In this document: positions 32,236 through 41,943 of the stretch, piece by piece | How the letters are laid out: each line of letters starts with the position of its first letter | Numbering within the stretch: position 1 is the stretch's first letter | Source: Armatimonadota bacterium | GTDB taxonomy: Bacteria > Armatimonadota > HRBIN16 | Reading direction: 5' to 3' | NCBI GenBank assembly: GCA_026003195.1 | Contig: BPGU01000004.1 | Span: 506,317-570,316, forward strand | DNA length: 64,000 bases | The notes under the pieces: model-generated | Told to the model about the DNA's origin: nothing | Seen by the model: only the letters and a program-made list of their open reading frames with translations | The model's database searches: none | Translations under genes and position numbers: made by a program

Positions 32236-33260
32236 TGGCAACACGTACAGCGACACCCTCACTGACGCATCGCCAGAAAGCCGCAATCATGATTGTGGCG
32301 ATGGGACCCGACACGGCGGGCAAAGTGTTGCGCCACCTGGACGAAGACGAGGTGGAGCAGATTACCCTCGAAATCGCTCGCATGGGCAAAATCTCTCCGG
32401 AGGTGCGCGAGGGGGTCATTCAGGAGTTTCACGAGCTCTGCGTCGCGCAGGAGTATATCGCAGAGGGTGGACTGCAGCACGCCCGACAGGTGCTGGAGAA
32501 CGCCTTTGGTCCCGAAAGGGCGAATGAGCTGATTACCCGCGTCATTCAGGCGATGCAGATTGTGCCCTTCGACTTCATCAAGAAGACCGACCCCAGCCAG
32601 CTGCTGAACTTCATCCAGGATGAGCATCCGCAAACCATCGCGCTCATTCTGGCATATCTGCCCCCCAATCAGGCGGCGCAGGTATTGCAAGGGCTTCCTC
32701 CCGAATTGCGAGCGGAGGTGGCACACCGCATTGCCATCATGGACCGCACGCCCCCCGACGTGATTCGCGAGGTGGAGAAGGTGCTGGAGCGCAAGCTCTC
32801 GTCGGTGATTTCGCAGGACTTCACCACCGCAGGCGGTGTGAAGGCGCTGGTAGAACTGCTCAACTGGATAGATCGCACCAGCGAGCGCATGATACTGGAC
32901 AGCCTCTCCGAAACCAACCCCGAGCTGGCGGAAGAGGTCAAGAAGATGATGTTCGTGTTCGAGGACATCGTGCAGCTGGACGACCGCTCCATCCAGGCGG
33001 TGTTGAAAGAGGTGGATATGAAGGAGCTGGCGCTCGCGCTCAAAGGCTGCAGCGAGGAGGTACGACAGCGCATCTTCAAGAACATGTCCGAGCGTGCCGC
33101 CAACATGCTCAAAGAGGATATGGAGTTCATGGGTCCCGTGCGCCTGCGCAACGTGGAAGAAGCCCAGCAGCGCATTGTCGCCATCATCCGCCGGATGGAG
33201 GAAGCCGGGGAGATTGTCATTGCGCGTGGCAGCGGTGGTGCGGAAGAGATGGTGGTGTAA
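32235..33260 (+). CDS. fliG: Flagellar motor switch protein FliG
   Basis: 341 aa, normal length. Rotor protein that binds FliF and takes the torque. Three armadillo-like domains can be followed: QKAAIMIVAMGPDTAGKVLR at the N terminus, EHPQTIALILAYLPPNQAAQ in the middle, and VDMKELALALKGCSEEVRQR with the charged torque helix near the C terminus. Confidence 0.97.
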   Translation: MATRTATPSLTHRQKAAIMIVAMGPDTAGKVLRHLDEDEVEQITLEIARMGKISPEVREGVIQEFHELCVAQEYIAEGGLQHARQVLENAFGPERANELITRVIQAMQIVPFDFIKKTDPSQLLNFIQDEHPQTIALILAYLPPNQAAQVLQGLPPELRAEVAHRIAIMDRTPPDVIREVEKVLERKLSSVISQDFTTAGGVKALVELLNWIDRTSERMILDSLSETNPELAEEVKKMMFVFEDIVQLDDRSIQAVLKEVDMKELALALKGCSEEVRQRIFKNMSERAANMLKEDMEFMGPVRLRNVEEAQQRIVAIIRRMEEAGEIVIARGSGGAEEMVV

Positions 33261-33263
33261 CCG

Positions 33264-33968
33264 ATGCTGGGCCAGGTGCTCAAAAGCGAACAAGTCGCGC
33301 GCTTCACCCGCTGGGTGGGTTCCCCGCTGCGTGTGGTGCAAGCCACTTCCGAACCGCAGGAGGAAGAACCCCAGCCGGAGGGTCCCAGCCCCGAGCAACT
33401 GCTGGCGGAGGCGAAGCGCGTGCTGGCTGAGGCGCACCGACAGGCAGACCAGATGCGTCAGGATGCCGTGCGCAAGGGCTACGAAGAGGGCTTACAAATA
33501 GGGCGCGAGGAAGGTTTGCGGCTCTATCAGCAGCAAGTGGAAGCCCTGCGTGGAGAAGTGCAAAAGCTGGTGGACGCCGTTCTCGCCGAGCGACAAAGAC
33601 TGTGGCAGCAGATGGAGCCTCAGGTGATAGACCTCGTGCTGCAAATCGCCCACAAGGTACTGCGCGAGGAGATACAGGCTCGACGCGAAGCCACCCTGTC
33701 TATCATCAAGCACGCGCTGAGACGTGTGGCGGACACCGAACATGTGCGCATTCGCGTACATCCCGATGACCTGCAAATCGCCCGTGAGCACCGAGAGGAC
33801 TTCCTTGCCGTGTGCGATGGTACCAGGCAGATTGAGATTGTGGACGACCAGCGCGTGGGCGGCGGCGGTTGCATTATCGAGACGCCCAGCGGTACGATAG
33901 ACGCCTCCCTGCGCACGCAGATGCAATCGGTGGAGAAAGCGCTGAGAGACACAGAGCAGGCATCTTAA
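33264..33968 (+). CDS. fliH: Flagellar export regulator FliH
   Basis: 234 aa. Regulates the export ATPase FliI. A long, highly charged helical region rich in A, E, Q and R (about residues 40-115, with [20 protein letters not shown]) precedes a C-terminal domain of the V-ATPase subunit E type ([20 protein letters not shown]). The position between fliG and fliI supports the call, since FliH sequences diverge widely. Confidence 0.9.
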   Translation: MLGQVLKSEQVARFTRWVGSPLRVVQATSEPQEEEPQPEGPSPEQLLAEAKRVLAEAHRQADQMRQDAVRKGYEEGLQIGREEGLRLYQQQVEALRGEVQKLVDAVLAERQRLWQQMEPQVIDLVLQIAHKVLREEIQARREATLSIIKHALRRVADTEHVRIRVHPDDLQIAREHREDFLAVCDGTRQIEIVDDQRVGGGGCIIETPSGTIDASLRTQMQSVEKALRDTEQAS

Positions 33969-33984
33969 CACGGCAAACTCAGGC

Positions 33985-35346
33985 ATGGTGCAGCATAAAA
34001 TGTCCGACAGTGCGACCAATCTCACACCACTGACATCACCCGACCTGTCGGCGGCGCGGGAGCGATTACGCCTGCTGGACCCGATTAAGGTACATGGTCG
34101 GGTGCAACAGGTGATCGGGCTGGTCATCGAAAGCATCGGTCCCGCAGCGCGTGTGGGTGAGGTGTGCGAGATTCATTTTCAGCGCACGCGCCCACCGATT
34201 TTTGCAGAGGTGGTCGGCTTTCGGCAAAACCGGGTGCTACTCATGCCTCTGGGCGAGATGGAAGGCATCACCCCCGGCAGCCAGGTAGTCGCAACAGGCA
34301 TGGTGCACAAAGTACCTGTCGGAGAGTGTCTGCTGGGGCGCGTGTTGGATGGATTGGGCAGACCGATGGACGGCGGCACCGCCATCGCCCCGGAAACACT
34401 CTACCCGGTCAACCGCCAGCCCCCGAACGCCCTGACACGCAAGCGCATTACCGAAGCCATCAGTCTGGGGGTTCGGGCGATTGACGGGTTGCTGACTGTC
34501 GGTAAAGGGCAGCGCATCGGCATCTTCGCGGGGTCGGGTGTCGGCAAGAGTACCCTGCTGGGCATGATTGCCCGCTATACCAGCGCGGACGTGAACGTCA
34601 TTGCCCTCACCGGCGAGCGAGGGCGTGAAGTGCGCGAATTCATGGAAGAGGACCTGGGTGAGGAGGGTTTGAAACGGTCGGTCGTGGTGGTGGCGACGTC
34701 GGATCAGCCCGCGCTGTTGCGCATCAAGGCAGCAATGGTGGCAACCACCATCGCGGAGTACTTCCGCGACCAGGGGCTGGATGTGCTGCTGATGATGGAT
34801 TCGGTCACACGCCTGGCGTTAGCGCAGCGCGAAGTGGGACTGGCTATCGGGGAACCTCCTGCCACGCGCGGTTACACACCGTCAGTATTTGCCCTCTTGC
34901 CCCGTCTGCTGGAACGCGCGGGCACGTCGGACAAGGGAACCATCACGGGGCTGTACACTGTGCTGGTGGAAGCCGATGACATGAACGAACCCGTTGCCGA
35001 TACCGTGCGAGGCATTCTGGACGGACATATTGTGCTGTCGCGTACGCTGGCGCACCGCAACCACTATCCTGCCATTGATGTGCTGTCGAGTGTCTCGCGC
35101 GTGATGCCACAGATCACCGATCAGGAGCACCAGCAGGCGGCGGCACAGGTGCGCAAGGTGCTGGCAAACTACACCGAAGCGGAGGACCTGATCAACATCG
35201 GCGCATACCAGCAGGGTAGCAATCCGGATATCGACTATGCCCTGCGCTATATCGGCAAGGTGCGCGAGTTTCTGCAGCAGGGCAAGCTGGAGGGATACCC
35301 GTTAGAGCAGACCATCCAGCGATTGAAGACCTTGTTCGACGATTGA
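33985..35346 (+). CDS. fliI: Flagellum-specific ATPase FliI
   Basis: 453 aa. Type III export ATPase related to the F1 beta subunit. Walker A is [15 protein letters not shown] (near residue 180), Walker [18 protein letters not shown], and [18 protein letters not shown] follows. The first ATG lacks a clear ribosome site; the ATG five codons later (MSDSATN) is an alternative start. Confidence 0.96.
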   Translation: MVQHKMSDSATNLTPLTSPDLSAARERLRLLDPIKVHGRVQQVIGLVIESIGPAARVGEVCEIHFQRTRPPIFAEVVGFRQNRVLLMPLGEMEGITPGSQVVATGMVHKVPVGECLLGRVLDGLGRPMDGGTAIAPETLYPVNRQPPNALTRKRITEAISLGVRAIDGLLTVGKGQRIGIFAGSGVGKSTLLGMIARYTSADVNVIALTGERGREVREFMEEDLGEEGLKRSVVVVATSDQPALLRIKAAMVATTIAEYFRDQGLDVLLMMDSVTRLALAQREVGLAIGEPPATRGYTPSVFALLPRLLERAGTSDKGTITGLYTVLVEADDMNEPVADTVRGILDGHIVLSRTLAHRNHYPAIDVLSSVSRVMPQITDQEHQQAAAQVRKVLANYTEAEDLINIGAYQQGSNPDIDYALRYIGKVREFLQQGKLEGYPLEQTIQRLKTLFDD

Positions 35347-35353
35347 AGTCACC

Positions 35354-35830
35354 ATGCGGCGGTTTGAGTTCTCGCTTCAGAAGGTGTTAGACTTCCGCCA
35401 GAGGCGGGAAGAACAGGCGATACGTGCGTTTGCGGAAGCACAAGCTCAATGGATGCACGAACAGACTGTGTTGCACCAGTTGCTTGCCGAACGCGAAGCG
35501 TGTTTGCATCGTTCGCACCGCCACCAGCATCTGGCAGTCGAACTGCTGGAGGTGGAACAGACGTACCTGTCGGCTTTAGAGGAGCGTATCGAGACACAGC
35601 GCGAGCGGGTCGCGGAGGCAGAAAAGGTGATGGAAGAGAAGAGGCAGGCTGTGATAGAGGCACAGCGCGAACGTAAGGCACTGGAACGCCTGCGCGAGAA
35701 GCAGTATGAGCAGTGGCGTCAGGAGATGCTACGCGCCGAGCAGATGGCGCTGGACGACCTGGCGACAGTACGGGCTGTACTCTCGCCGGGCGTTTTGACG
35801 ATGCACCCAGGAGGTGATGAGCGTGAGTAG
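35354..35830 (+). CDS. fliJ: Flagellar export protein FliJ
   Basis: 158 aa. Coiled-coil chaperone of the export gate. The N terminus MRRFEFSLQKVLDFRQRREE is the typical FliJ start and almost the whole protein is a charged coiled coil. It is 7 bp after fliI, and the next gene begins inside its last codons. Confidence 0.92.
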   Translation: MRRFEFSLQKVLDFRQRREEQAIRAFAEAQAQWMHEQTVLHQLLAEREACLHRSHRHQHLAVELLEVEQTYLSALEERIETQRERVAEAEKVMEEKRQAVIEAQRERKALERLREKQYEQWRQEMLRAEQMALDDLATVRAVLSPGVLTMHPGGDERE

Positions 35831-36353
35831 CCTTTACGCACAGGCGGTGGCTCGGATGCACGCCCTGTGGCAGCGCGTGGAGCAGCTATCCACCGTCCCT
35901 CCTACCAACGCATCTTCCGCGTTTGCACAAGCATTGCGTGTGGCGCAGCGAGGAACAGCTGCCATGTTGCCGACCACCATCAGCGATCTGATAGCGCGTG
36001 TGGCGCAGGAGGAAGGCGTCGACGAGGCGCTGGTGCGTGCGGTGGTGCAGGTGGAATCGGGCGGAAATCCCCGTGCGGTCTCGCCCAAAGGGGCGATGGG
36101 CTTGATGCAGTTGATGCCACGCACCGCTGAGGCGATGGGGGTGAGCAATCCCTTTGATCCGGAGCAAAACCTGCGTGGAGGGGTGCGCCTGCTACGCGGT
36201 TTGCTGAACGAGTTCGGCGACGCACGCCTCGCGCTGGCAGCGTATAACGCAGGCGGTCCAGCGGTGCGTCAGTATGGCGGCATTCCCCCGTATGCAGAGA
36301 CGCAGCAATTCGTGCAGCGGGTGATGGAGCTGTGGCAGGGTGAGCAGCGATGA
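35823..36353 (+). CDS. Soluble lytic transglycosylase (SLT domain)
   Basis: 176 aa from the GTG at 35823, which has AGGAGG (35809-35814) at good spacing; the ATG at 35817 is too close to it. The catalytic glutamate is E78 in VVQVESGGNPRAVSPKGAMG, followed by LMQLMPRTAEAMGV and the AAYNAGGPAV motif. Enzymes of this family cut the glycan strand of peptidoglycan. Its place in the flagellar run suggests that it opens the wall for rod assembly, the job that FlgJ does in enterobacteria. No signal peptide is visible, so export may use the flagellar apparatus itself. Confidence 0.9.
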   Translation: MSSLYAQAVARMHALWQRVEQLSTVPPTNASSAFAQALRVAQRGTAAMLPTTISDLIARVAQEEGVDEALVRAVVQVESGGNPRAVSPKGAMGLMQLMPRTAEAMGVSNPFDPEQNLRGGVRLLRGLLNEFGDARLALAAYNAGGPAVRQYGGIPPYAETQQFVQRVMELWQGEQR

Positions 36354-36847
36354 AGCGGTTGCTGATCGTGCTGGTAGTCTTGCTGATACTGCTGGGCATT
36401 CCATACGGGCTGGCGAAGATGGGTATTATCCCTGTGGCGAAGCTGACGGCGAAGAGTCCTGCGCTGGCGAAGTTTGCACGCATGGCAGGACTACTTCCCC
36501 GCAAGCAGGTAGTTCACGCCGACACGAAGGAGCAAAAACCTTCCAGCAACGTCTCCGGCTCTCCTGCACAGCCTGTGCAGATGCCCCGCCCTGCCCCACA
36601 GGTGTCCGCATCCGCTTCCCCATCTGCCCCTGCTGCCGACACCGCGAATCGCCAGATTGGCTGGGTGGCAAAGGTGTATGAGAACATGGAACCTGAAGAG
36701 GCGGTACGCATCCTCGAGAAGATGGATGACCGCGAGGTAGTACCTCTGCTGCGTCGCATGAAGCAGAGACAGGTAGCGCAAATCCTCGCCCTCATGCCTC
36801 CCGACCGCGCCGCCCGCCTCTCTCGCACGCTGATGATACAGAGATAA
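36350..36847 (+). CDS. MotE-like membrane protein with MgtE-N/FliG-like helical domain
   Basis: 165 aa. One N-terminal membrane helix (residues 3-25) is followed by a proline/serine-rich linker (about 60-100) and a C-terminal helical domain (VYENMEPEEAVRILEKMDDR, EVVPLLRRMKQRQVAQILAL). That domain matches MgtE N-terminal and FliG-type folds and resembles MotE, the periplasmic chaperone that positions MotB in other bacteria. The gene overlaps the transglycosylase gene by 4 bp and ends the long run. A MotE role is inferred from architecture and location. Confidence 0.75.
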   Translation: MKRLLIVLVVLLILLGIPYGLAKMGIIPVAKLTAKSPALAKFARMAGLLPRKQVVHADTKEQKPSSNVSGSPAQPVQMPRPAPQVSASASPSAPAADTANRQIGWVAKVYENMEPEEAVRILEKMDDREVVPLLRRMKQRQVAQILALMPPDRAARLSRTLMIQR

Positions 36848-36849
36848 GG

Positions 36850-36855
36850 TATAAT
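36850..36855 (+). promoter_or_regulatory. TATAAT -10 placed for a leaderless mRNA
   Basis: A consensus TATAAT ends 6 bp before the ATG of the DUF4058 gene at 36862, so transcription would begin at or next to the start codon. I see no good -35 and no ribosome site. Confidence 0.45.
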
Positions 36856-36861
36856 ACAAGT

Positions 36862-37662
36862 ATGAACCCCTTTCCCGGTATGAACCCATATCTGGAACGC
36901 TACTGGCGGGACGTGCATTCGCGCCTGATTGTGTATGCGTGCGATGCCATCCAGGGGCAGCTTCCACCCGGCATGGTGGCACGCATCGAGGAGCGTGTGT
37001 ATGTAGACGTGCCTCATGACGGCATCCGCCGCATCATCTATCCCGATGTGCATGTCTCTGAAACGCGAGAACCCGTGCGCGGAGGAGGCACAGCTACCGC
37101 CGTGCTGGAAGAGGTAAAGACTGAGCGGCTTATTATTGAGGTCGAGGAAGAACCGATTACCGAGACCTACATCGAGATTGTAGACCTGTCGGGTGGAAGG
37201 GTCATTACCGTCATCGAGGTGCTCAGCATCGCCAAGAAGCTGCCGGGAGAGGGACAGGATGTCTACCTGCGCAAGCAGAGAGGGGTTCTTGAGGCGGGTG
37301 TGAACCTGGTAGAGATTGACCTGCTGCGTACCGGTCAATGGGTGCTGAGTATCCCGTTCGGAAATATCCCGCCGGAGCGCCATACCCCTTACTTTGTGGT
37401 CGTCTTCCGCAGCTGGCAGCCGAAAAAGCGCGAGGTCTATCCCATTGCTCTCAACCAGAGGTTACCCCCAATCGCCATCCCTCTGCGCCCTACCGACCAG
37501 GATGTGCTGCTCGACCTGCAAGAGTTGGTCAACCGCTGCTACGAGGTGGGGCGATATGACCAGTGGATAGACTATTCCCAGGACCCGGATCCCCCCTTGC
37601 CGCCCGAAGGAGCGAAGTGGCTGCACCAGCTGCTGGTGGAAAAGGGTAAACGGAGCGGCTAG
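36862..37662 (+). CDS. DUF4058 family protein
   Basis: 266 aa. The start MNPFPGMNPYLERYWRDVHS is the usual DUF4058 opening; IYPDVHVSETRE and RVITVIEVLSIAKKLPGEGQ are further matches. DUF4058 proteins often occur as multi-copy families in cyanobacteria, planctomycetes and related groups; they have a restriction-endonuclease-like look but no established function. The stop shares its bases with the stop of the convergent metallopeptidase gene (CTAG at 37659-37662). Confidence 0.85.
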   Translation: MNPFPGMNPYLERYWRDVHSRLIVYACDAIQGQLPPGMVARIEERVYVDVPHDGIRRIIYPDVHVSETREPVRGGGTATAVLEEVKTERLIIEVEEEPITETYIEIVDLSGGRVITVIEVLSIAKKLPGEGQDVYLRKQRGVLEAGVNLVEIDLLRTGQWVLSIPFGNIPPERHTPYFVVVFRSWQPKKREVYPIALNQRLPPIAIPLRPTDQDVLLDLQELVNRCYEVGRYDQWIDYSQDPDPPLPPEGAKWLHQLLVEKGKRSG

Positions 37663-38327
37663 ACCTGCCATGCTCTTTCTATCATCTTGTACCCCACCGG
37701 GTCGTGTCTTGCCAGTTCCTCGCGAGTGAAGGGGTAAAAATCGTTCTTGCCGAAGTACGCCTCAGACAGCTCGGCAAAGTACTCCTGCACATTGGTGGTC
37801 GCATACGCTTTTTGCTTGCCCCCACGGATATACTCCACTTGCTCGTAGAGACCACGTTGCATAGCGTGCCGATAGGCAATCAGCACCATCCGGTTCTCAT
37901 AGCCCAGCACCTGATGGTGGTAGGCGTGAGCCAGTTCGTGCAGTAACATCCAGGGCTGTTCCCCCCGCGACCACTGGACAAAGTTGCGGGCGTTGTTGAT
38001 TTCCACGTTCCCTGCTTTTTCAGGGTTGTAACCGTGTTCACGCAGCCACTCGGCGGAGGGATGGTACTCTGCCGCGCCGCGGGGATTGTTCTCCCATTCC
38101 AGCCAGATGCGCACGCGACGCAGTTCGCGCAGAGGCTCCGGCGGAACCGCACGAATGATTTGACGGATTTGCTTCTCCAGCTCCTGCAATGCTTCCGCCA
38201 TTTCGGTGGAGTGCGCGAGTACCTGTCGGTGGATAAGCACCGTAAAGTCCATGATGCGGCGCTGAGCGTACGCACTCAGAGGCTGGTTCAAGTCACGCGA
38301 AACAGGCTGTGGGAAACCCCGTTTCAT
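37659..38327 (-). CDS. Putative zinc metallopeptidase (HExxH)
   Basis: 222 aa from the ATG at 38327, which has AGGAGG upstream. The zinc site is H130-E131-x-x-H134 in MLLHELAHAYHHQV. A second acidic helix, NVQEYFAELSEAYFG (about 179-193), is the likely source of the third ligand, as in gluzincins. No signal peptide is seen with this start. The family is not clear; it recalls small zincins related to the anthrax lethal-factor-type domain. It is 20 bp downstream of mfd on the same strand. Confidence 0.75.
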   Translation of the reverse strand: MKRGFPQPVSRDLNQPLSAYAQRRIMDFTVLIHRQVLAHSTEMAEALQELEKQIRQIIRAVPPEPLRELRRVRIWLEWENNPRGAAEYHPSAEWLREHGYNPEKAGNVEINNARNFVQWSRGEQPWMLLHELAHAYHHQVLGYENRMVLIAYRHAMQRGLYEQVEYIRGGKQKAYATTNVQEYFAELSEAYFGKNDFYPFTREELARHDPVGYKMIERAWQV

Positions 38328-38347
38328 GGAAGCTCTACTCCTCCTGT

Positions 38348-41300
38348 CTACACCTTTTGCGTTTGTCGAAGAGCGTTTTCCAGCAGGTCCAACATATCCC
38401 CCAGAGCGGCAAGTGGCGAGCTGCTGCCCATCAGAGATAATCGCACCCCCTCGCCCGTGAAATGATGCTGGCGATACACATGGGTCAGTGCCCGAACCGC
38501 CTGCGGCGTGAGCCGAACATGGCTCTGGAATCGGATATTCGCCCACTGTTTATCTGCCTTCACCTCGGCGACGCCGATTCGCGCTGCCTGCAAGCGCAAG
38601 CGCAACAGCCACAGTGCGTTCTGCACCACCTCCGGCAACGGTCCAAAACGGTCGCGCAGCTCCGCCTCTATCTCCTCCACATCTTGCATTTTGCGCACTG
38701 CCGCCATCTTCTTGTAGAAGAAGATGCGTTGCGACTCGTCGGCGATGTAGGCAGGCGGGATATAAACGTTCACGGGCACGTCCACGGGCGGCAAGAAGAA
38801 GGTCTCTTCCGGTTGACCGCGCAGTTCACGAATGGCTTCCGCCAGCATCTCGGCGTACAGCTCAAAGCCTACGGAGATCATTGCGCCGTGCTGTTCCGCA
38901 CCTAACAAGTTGCCCGCACCACGTATCTCCAGGTCACGCATCGCCAGTTTCAGCCCCGATCCCAACCCTGCAAACTCGCGCAGAGCGTTCAGCCGTTGCT
39001 GGGCACGCTCGTCCAGCCGGGCGTCGTTGCGGTAGAAGAAGTAGGCGTACGCCTGTCGGTCACTGCGTCCGACGCGCCCTCGCAGCTGGTACAGCTGCGC
39101 CAGCCCCAGTCGGTGCGCCCTTTCTACGATCAGCGTGTTGGCATTCGGTACATCTAACCCGTTCTCGATGATGGTGGTGCATACCAGCACATCAAAATCG
39201 TGATGATAGAAGCCCAGCATCACCTCTTCCAGTTCCTCATCAGGCATCTGCCCGTGCGCCACACGGATACGCGCGAAGGGCACGAGCTCCTGCACATGCT
39301 GGGCGACATGGTAGATGCTTTGCACGCGGTTATGCACGTAGTACACCTGTCCGCCGCGCTCCAGCTCGCGCAGGATAGCCTCGCGTACCACGTCGTCATC
39401 GTAGGGGCGTACGATGGTGCGAATGGGTAACCGTCCAAATGGCGGATCGTTCATCACGCTCATCGCTCTCAAACCGCCCAGCGCGATGTGCAGGGTGCGT
39501 GGGATAGGAGTAGCGGTCAGTGTCAACACATCCACCTGCGTGCGCAGGCGTTTGAGATGCTCTTTTTGTGCCACACCAAAACGCTGTTCCTCGTCCACCA
39601 CCAGCAATCCCAGGTTGTGGAACCGCACATCTTTAGAGAGCAGTCGGTGCGTGCCAATGACCACGTCTACCGCTCCCACACGAAGCCCTTCCACCACCTC
39701 TTTCTGCTCCTTGGGGGAGCGGAAGCGGTTGAGCAGTTCCACCCGAATGGGATAGGCGGCGAACCGCTCGCGGAAGGTGTTGTAATGCTGTGCCGCGAGC
39801 ACGGTGGTCGGGCACATGACTGCAACCTGCTTGCCCTCCATGACCGCCTTGAACGCAGCGCGTATCGCCACCTCCGTTTTCCCAAAGCCCACATCGCCGC
39901 ATATCAGCCTGTCCATCGGTTTCCGACTGCCCTCCATATCGCGCTTCACATCCAGGATAGCGCGTCGCTGGTCGGGTGTCTCTTCGTAGGGAAATGCCGA
40001 CTCCATCTCCTGCTGCCAGGGGGTATCGGGACTGTACGGTGGGCGTTCTGCCGCCTCACGCGCGGCGTACAGGCGTATCAACTCCTCCGCCATCCGACGC
40101 GCTTTCGCTTTCGCACGCCGTTTGGTCATCGCCCATTCCGAGCCGCCCAGACGGTGTATCTCGGGTGGATTCTCCTCCGAACCGATATACTTTTGCAGGC
40201 GGTCAATCTGGTCAACGGGAACCAGCAGGGTGTCGGGCGGAGCGTACTGGATCAGCAGGTAATCGCGGCGCACACCCAGCACCTCGCGTTGCACGATACC
40301 CCGATAGATGCCGATGCCGTGATGAATATGCACCACGTAGTCGCCCGGACGCAGGTCCAGGATAGAGGAGAGAGGAATGCCCTCATGCACATGCCGCCGC
40401 AGGATACGTACCCTGCTGGCACCAAACAGCTCGGCATCGGTCAGTACCACCAGCCGTGCTTTCTCCCACAGAAAACCGCTGGACAGACGGGCGTGCGCCA
40501 CGACCAGCGCGCCTTGTTCTCCCTCGACAGGCTCGTCGGCAGGAAACAGGTCGTGTTCCTCCAAAATCTCGCGGACGCGGTGCGGCTGCTCAGTGGCGAC
40601 GACCACGGTGCATCCGCTCTCCAGCCAGTTGCGCAGCGTGCCCATCAGCGCGGATAACTGCCCCCTGTACCCGGGCAGGGCGCGGGCGGTCAGTTCCTCT
40701 TCGCGAGCTTTGGGAAGCAGCTCCTGTGGGGTGGGAATACTACTGAACGCTACCCATTGTCGACCATCCAGAAGATGTTTGAGGACGGAGGGAAACCCCT
40801 CAGGTTGAGGCACCGCAAACGGCAGGCTGTGCCATAACTTTTCTATCGGTAACATCTCGCCGCGCTTCACCCTGTGCGACAGCACATCCAGCGAGTCTCT
40901 GCTAGATGAGGCATATACCGCTTGCTGCTGCAGGGGCTCGTTCAGAACCAGCAAGCAGTCGGACGGCAAATACTGCAGTACATCCACCCCATGATGCAAC
41001 AGTGCAATGTAGTGCTCCAGTCGCTCAAACGCCACGCGGTTTTGCAGGCGCAACAGGTCGTCTTCGATACGCTGACGAAGATCTTGAGAGGCACGCTCAT
41101 TGCCCTCTGCGACCAGTTGCGCCAGTGTCTCCTCCAGCATCTGCGACAGGAGGCGGATTGCCCCTTCCACATCTGCGCTATCCCAGAGCACCTCGCGAGC
41201 AGGCGTCATCGTGCACTCGCTCAGATGGCACGTAGCGCGCTGCGAGTCGGGGTCAAAGGGCTGCAGGCGGTCTATCTCATCGCCGAAGAACTCCATGCGC

Positions 41301-41893
41301 ACCGGCTCATTGGCATGCACGGGGAAAACATCCAGAATGCCCCCGCGTCGGCTGAACTGCCCGCGCTGTGCCACCATCTCCTCGCGCTCATAGCCCAGTT
41401 GCACCAGCCGGCGCAGAAGATGTTCCATATCCACCATCTCGCCCTTGCGCACCGTGAAGGTGGCTTTACGCAATGCATCGGGGGGCAAGGTCGGTTCGAG
41501 CAGACTCTGGGGAGTGGTAATCCACACCTTCGCCCGCCCGGTAGCGACCTTCCACAGCGACTCGATGCGGCTACCGATGAGATGCAAATCGGGCGGTGTG
41601 TCTTCAAACAGCTCGCTCAGTATCGAAGGCAGCACCACTATCTGCTCTTCGGGCACACCCAGCACGGCAAGGTCCAGCGCGAGCGTTTCTGCTCTCTGCG
41701 TATCTGCCACCAGCACACACAGCAGCGGACTGTCTTCCCGAAGTGAAGCAGCAATGAGTAAAGGCAGCAGGTTCCCCGAAACATCGGTGAACTCGGTGCG
41801 ATGGGACTGAGGCGAGAGCAGATGAGCGCCAGCGCGCACGCTGGACAGCGCGCGGAGGGGTTCCAGCAGCTCCTGTAAACGAGGAACGTCCAT
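38348..41893 (-). CDS. mfd: Transcription-repair coupling factor Mfd
   Basis: 1181 aa, full length. It displaces stalled RNA polymerase and recruits UvrA. It has a UvrB-like N-terminal module ([20 protein letters not shown]), a CarD-type polymerase-binding domain ([19 protein letters not shown]), Superfamily 2 helicase motifs ([38 protein letters not shown]) and the C-terminal D7 domain. It starts 50 bp after the GH31 stop on the same strand and may be partly expressed with it. Confidence 0.97.
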   Translation of the reverse strand: MDVPRLQELLEPLRALSSVRAGAHLLSPQSHRTEFTDVSGNLLPLLIAASLREDSPLLCVLVADTQRAETLALDLAVLGVPEEQIVVLPSILSELFEDTPPDLHLIGSRIESLWKVATGRAKVWITTPQSLLEPTLPPDALRKATFTVRKGEMVDMEHLLRRLVQLGYEREEMVAQRGQFSRRGGILDVFPVHANEPVRMEFFGDEIDRLQPFDPDSQRATCHLSECTMTPAREVLWDSADVEGAIRLLSQMLEETLAQLVAEGNERASQDLRQRIEDDLLRLQNRVAFERLEHYIALLHHGVDVLQYLPSDCLLVLNEPLQQQAVYASSSRDSLDVLSHRVKRGEMLPIEKLWHSLPFAVPQPEGFPSVLKHLLDGRQWVAFSSIPTPQELLPKAREEELTARALPGYRGQLSALMGTLRNWLESGCTVVVATEQPHRVREILEEHDLFPADEPVEGEQGALVVAHARLSSGFLWEKARLVVLTDAELFGASRVRILRRHVHEGIPLSSILDLRPGDYVVHIHHGIGIYRGIVQREVLGVRRDYLLIQYAPPDTLLVPVDQIDRLQKYIGSEENPPEIHRLGGSEWAMTKRRAKAKARRMAEELIRLYAAREAAERPPYSPDTPWQQEMESAFPYEETPDQRRAILDVKRDMEGSRKPMDRLICGDVGFGKTEVAIRAAFKAVMEGKQVAVMCPTTVLAAQHYNTFRERFAAYPIRVELLNRFRSPKEQKEVVEGLRVGAVDVVIGTHRLLSKDVRFHNLGLLVVDEEQRFGVAQKEHLKRLRTQVDVLTLTATPIPRTLHIALGGLRAMSVMNDPPFGRLPIRTIVRPYDDDVVREAILRELERGGQVYYVHNRVQSIYHVAQHVQELVPFARIRVAHGQMPDEELEEVMLGFYHHDFDVLVCTTIIENGLDVPNANTLIVERAHRLGLAQLYQLRGRVGRSDRQAYAYFFYRNDARLDERAQQRLNALREFAGLGSGLKLAMRDLEIRGAGNLLGAEQHGAMISVGFELYAEMLAEAIRELRGQPEETFFLPPVDVPVNVYIPPAYIADESQRIFFYKKMAAVRKMQDVEEIEAELRDRFGPLPEVVQNALWLLRLRLQAARIGVAEVKADKQWANIRFQSHVRLTPQAVRALTHVYRQHHFTGEGVRLSLMGSSSPLAALGDMLDLLENALRQTQKV

Positions 41894-41943
41894 TGTCGGT
41901 AGAGATTATACCTCAGATTCGGGTTTGCAGTGAGCCGGGTGAG

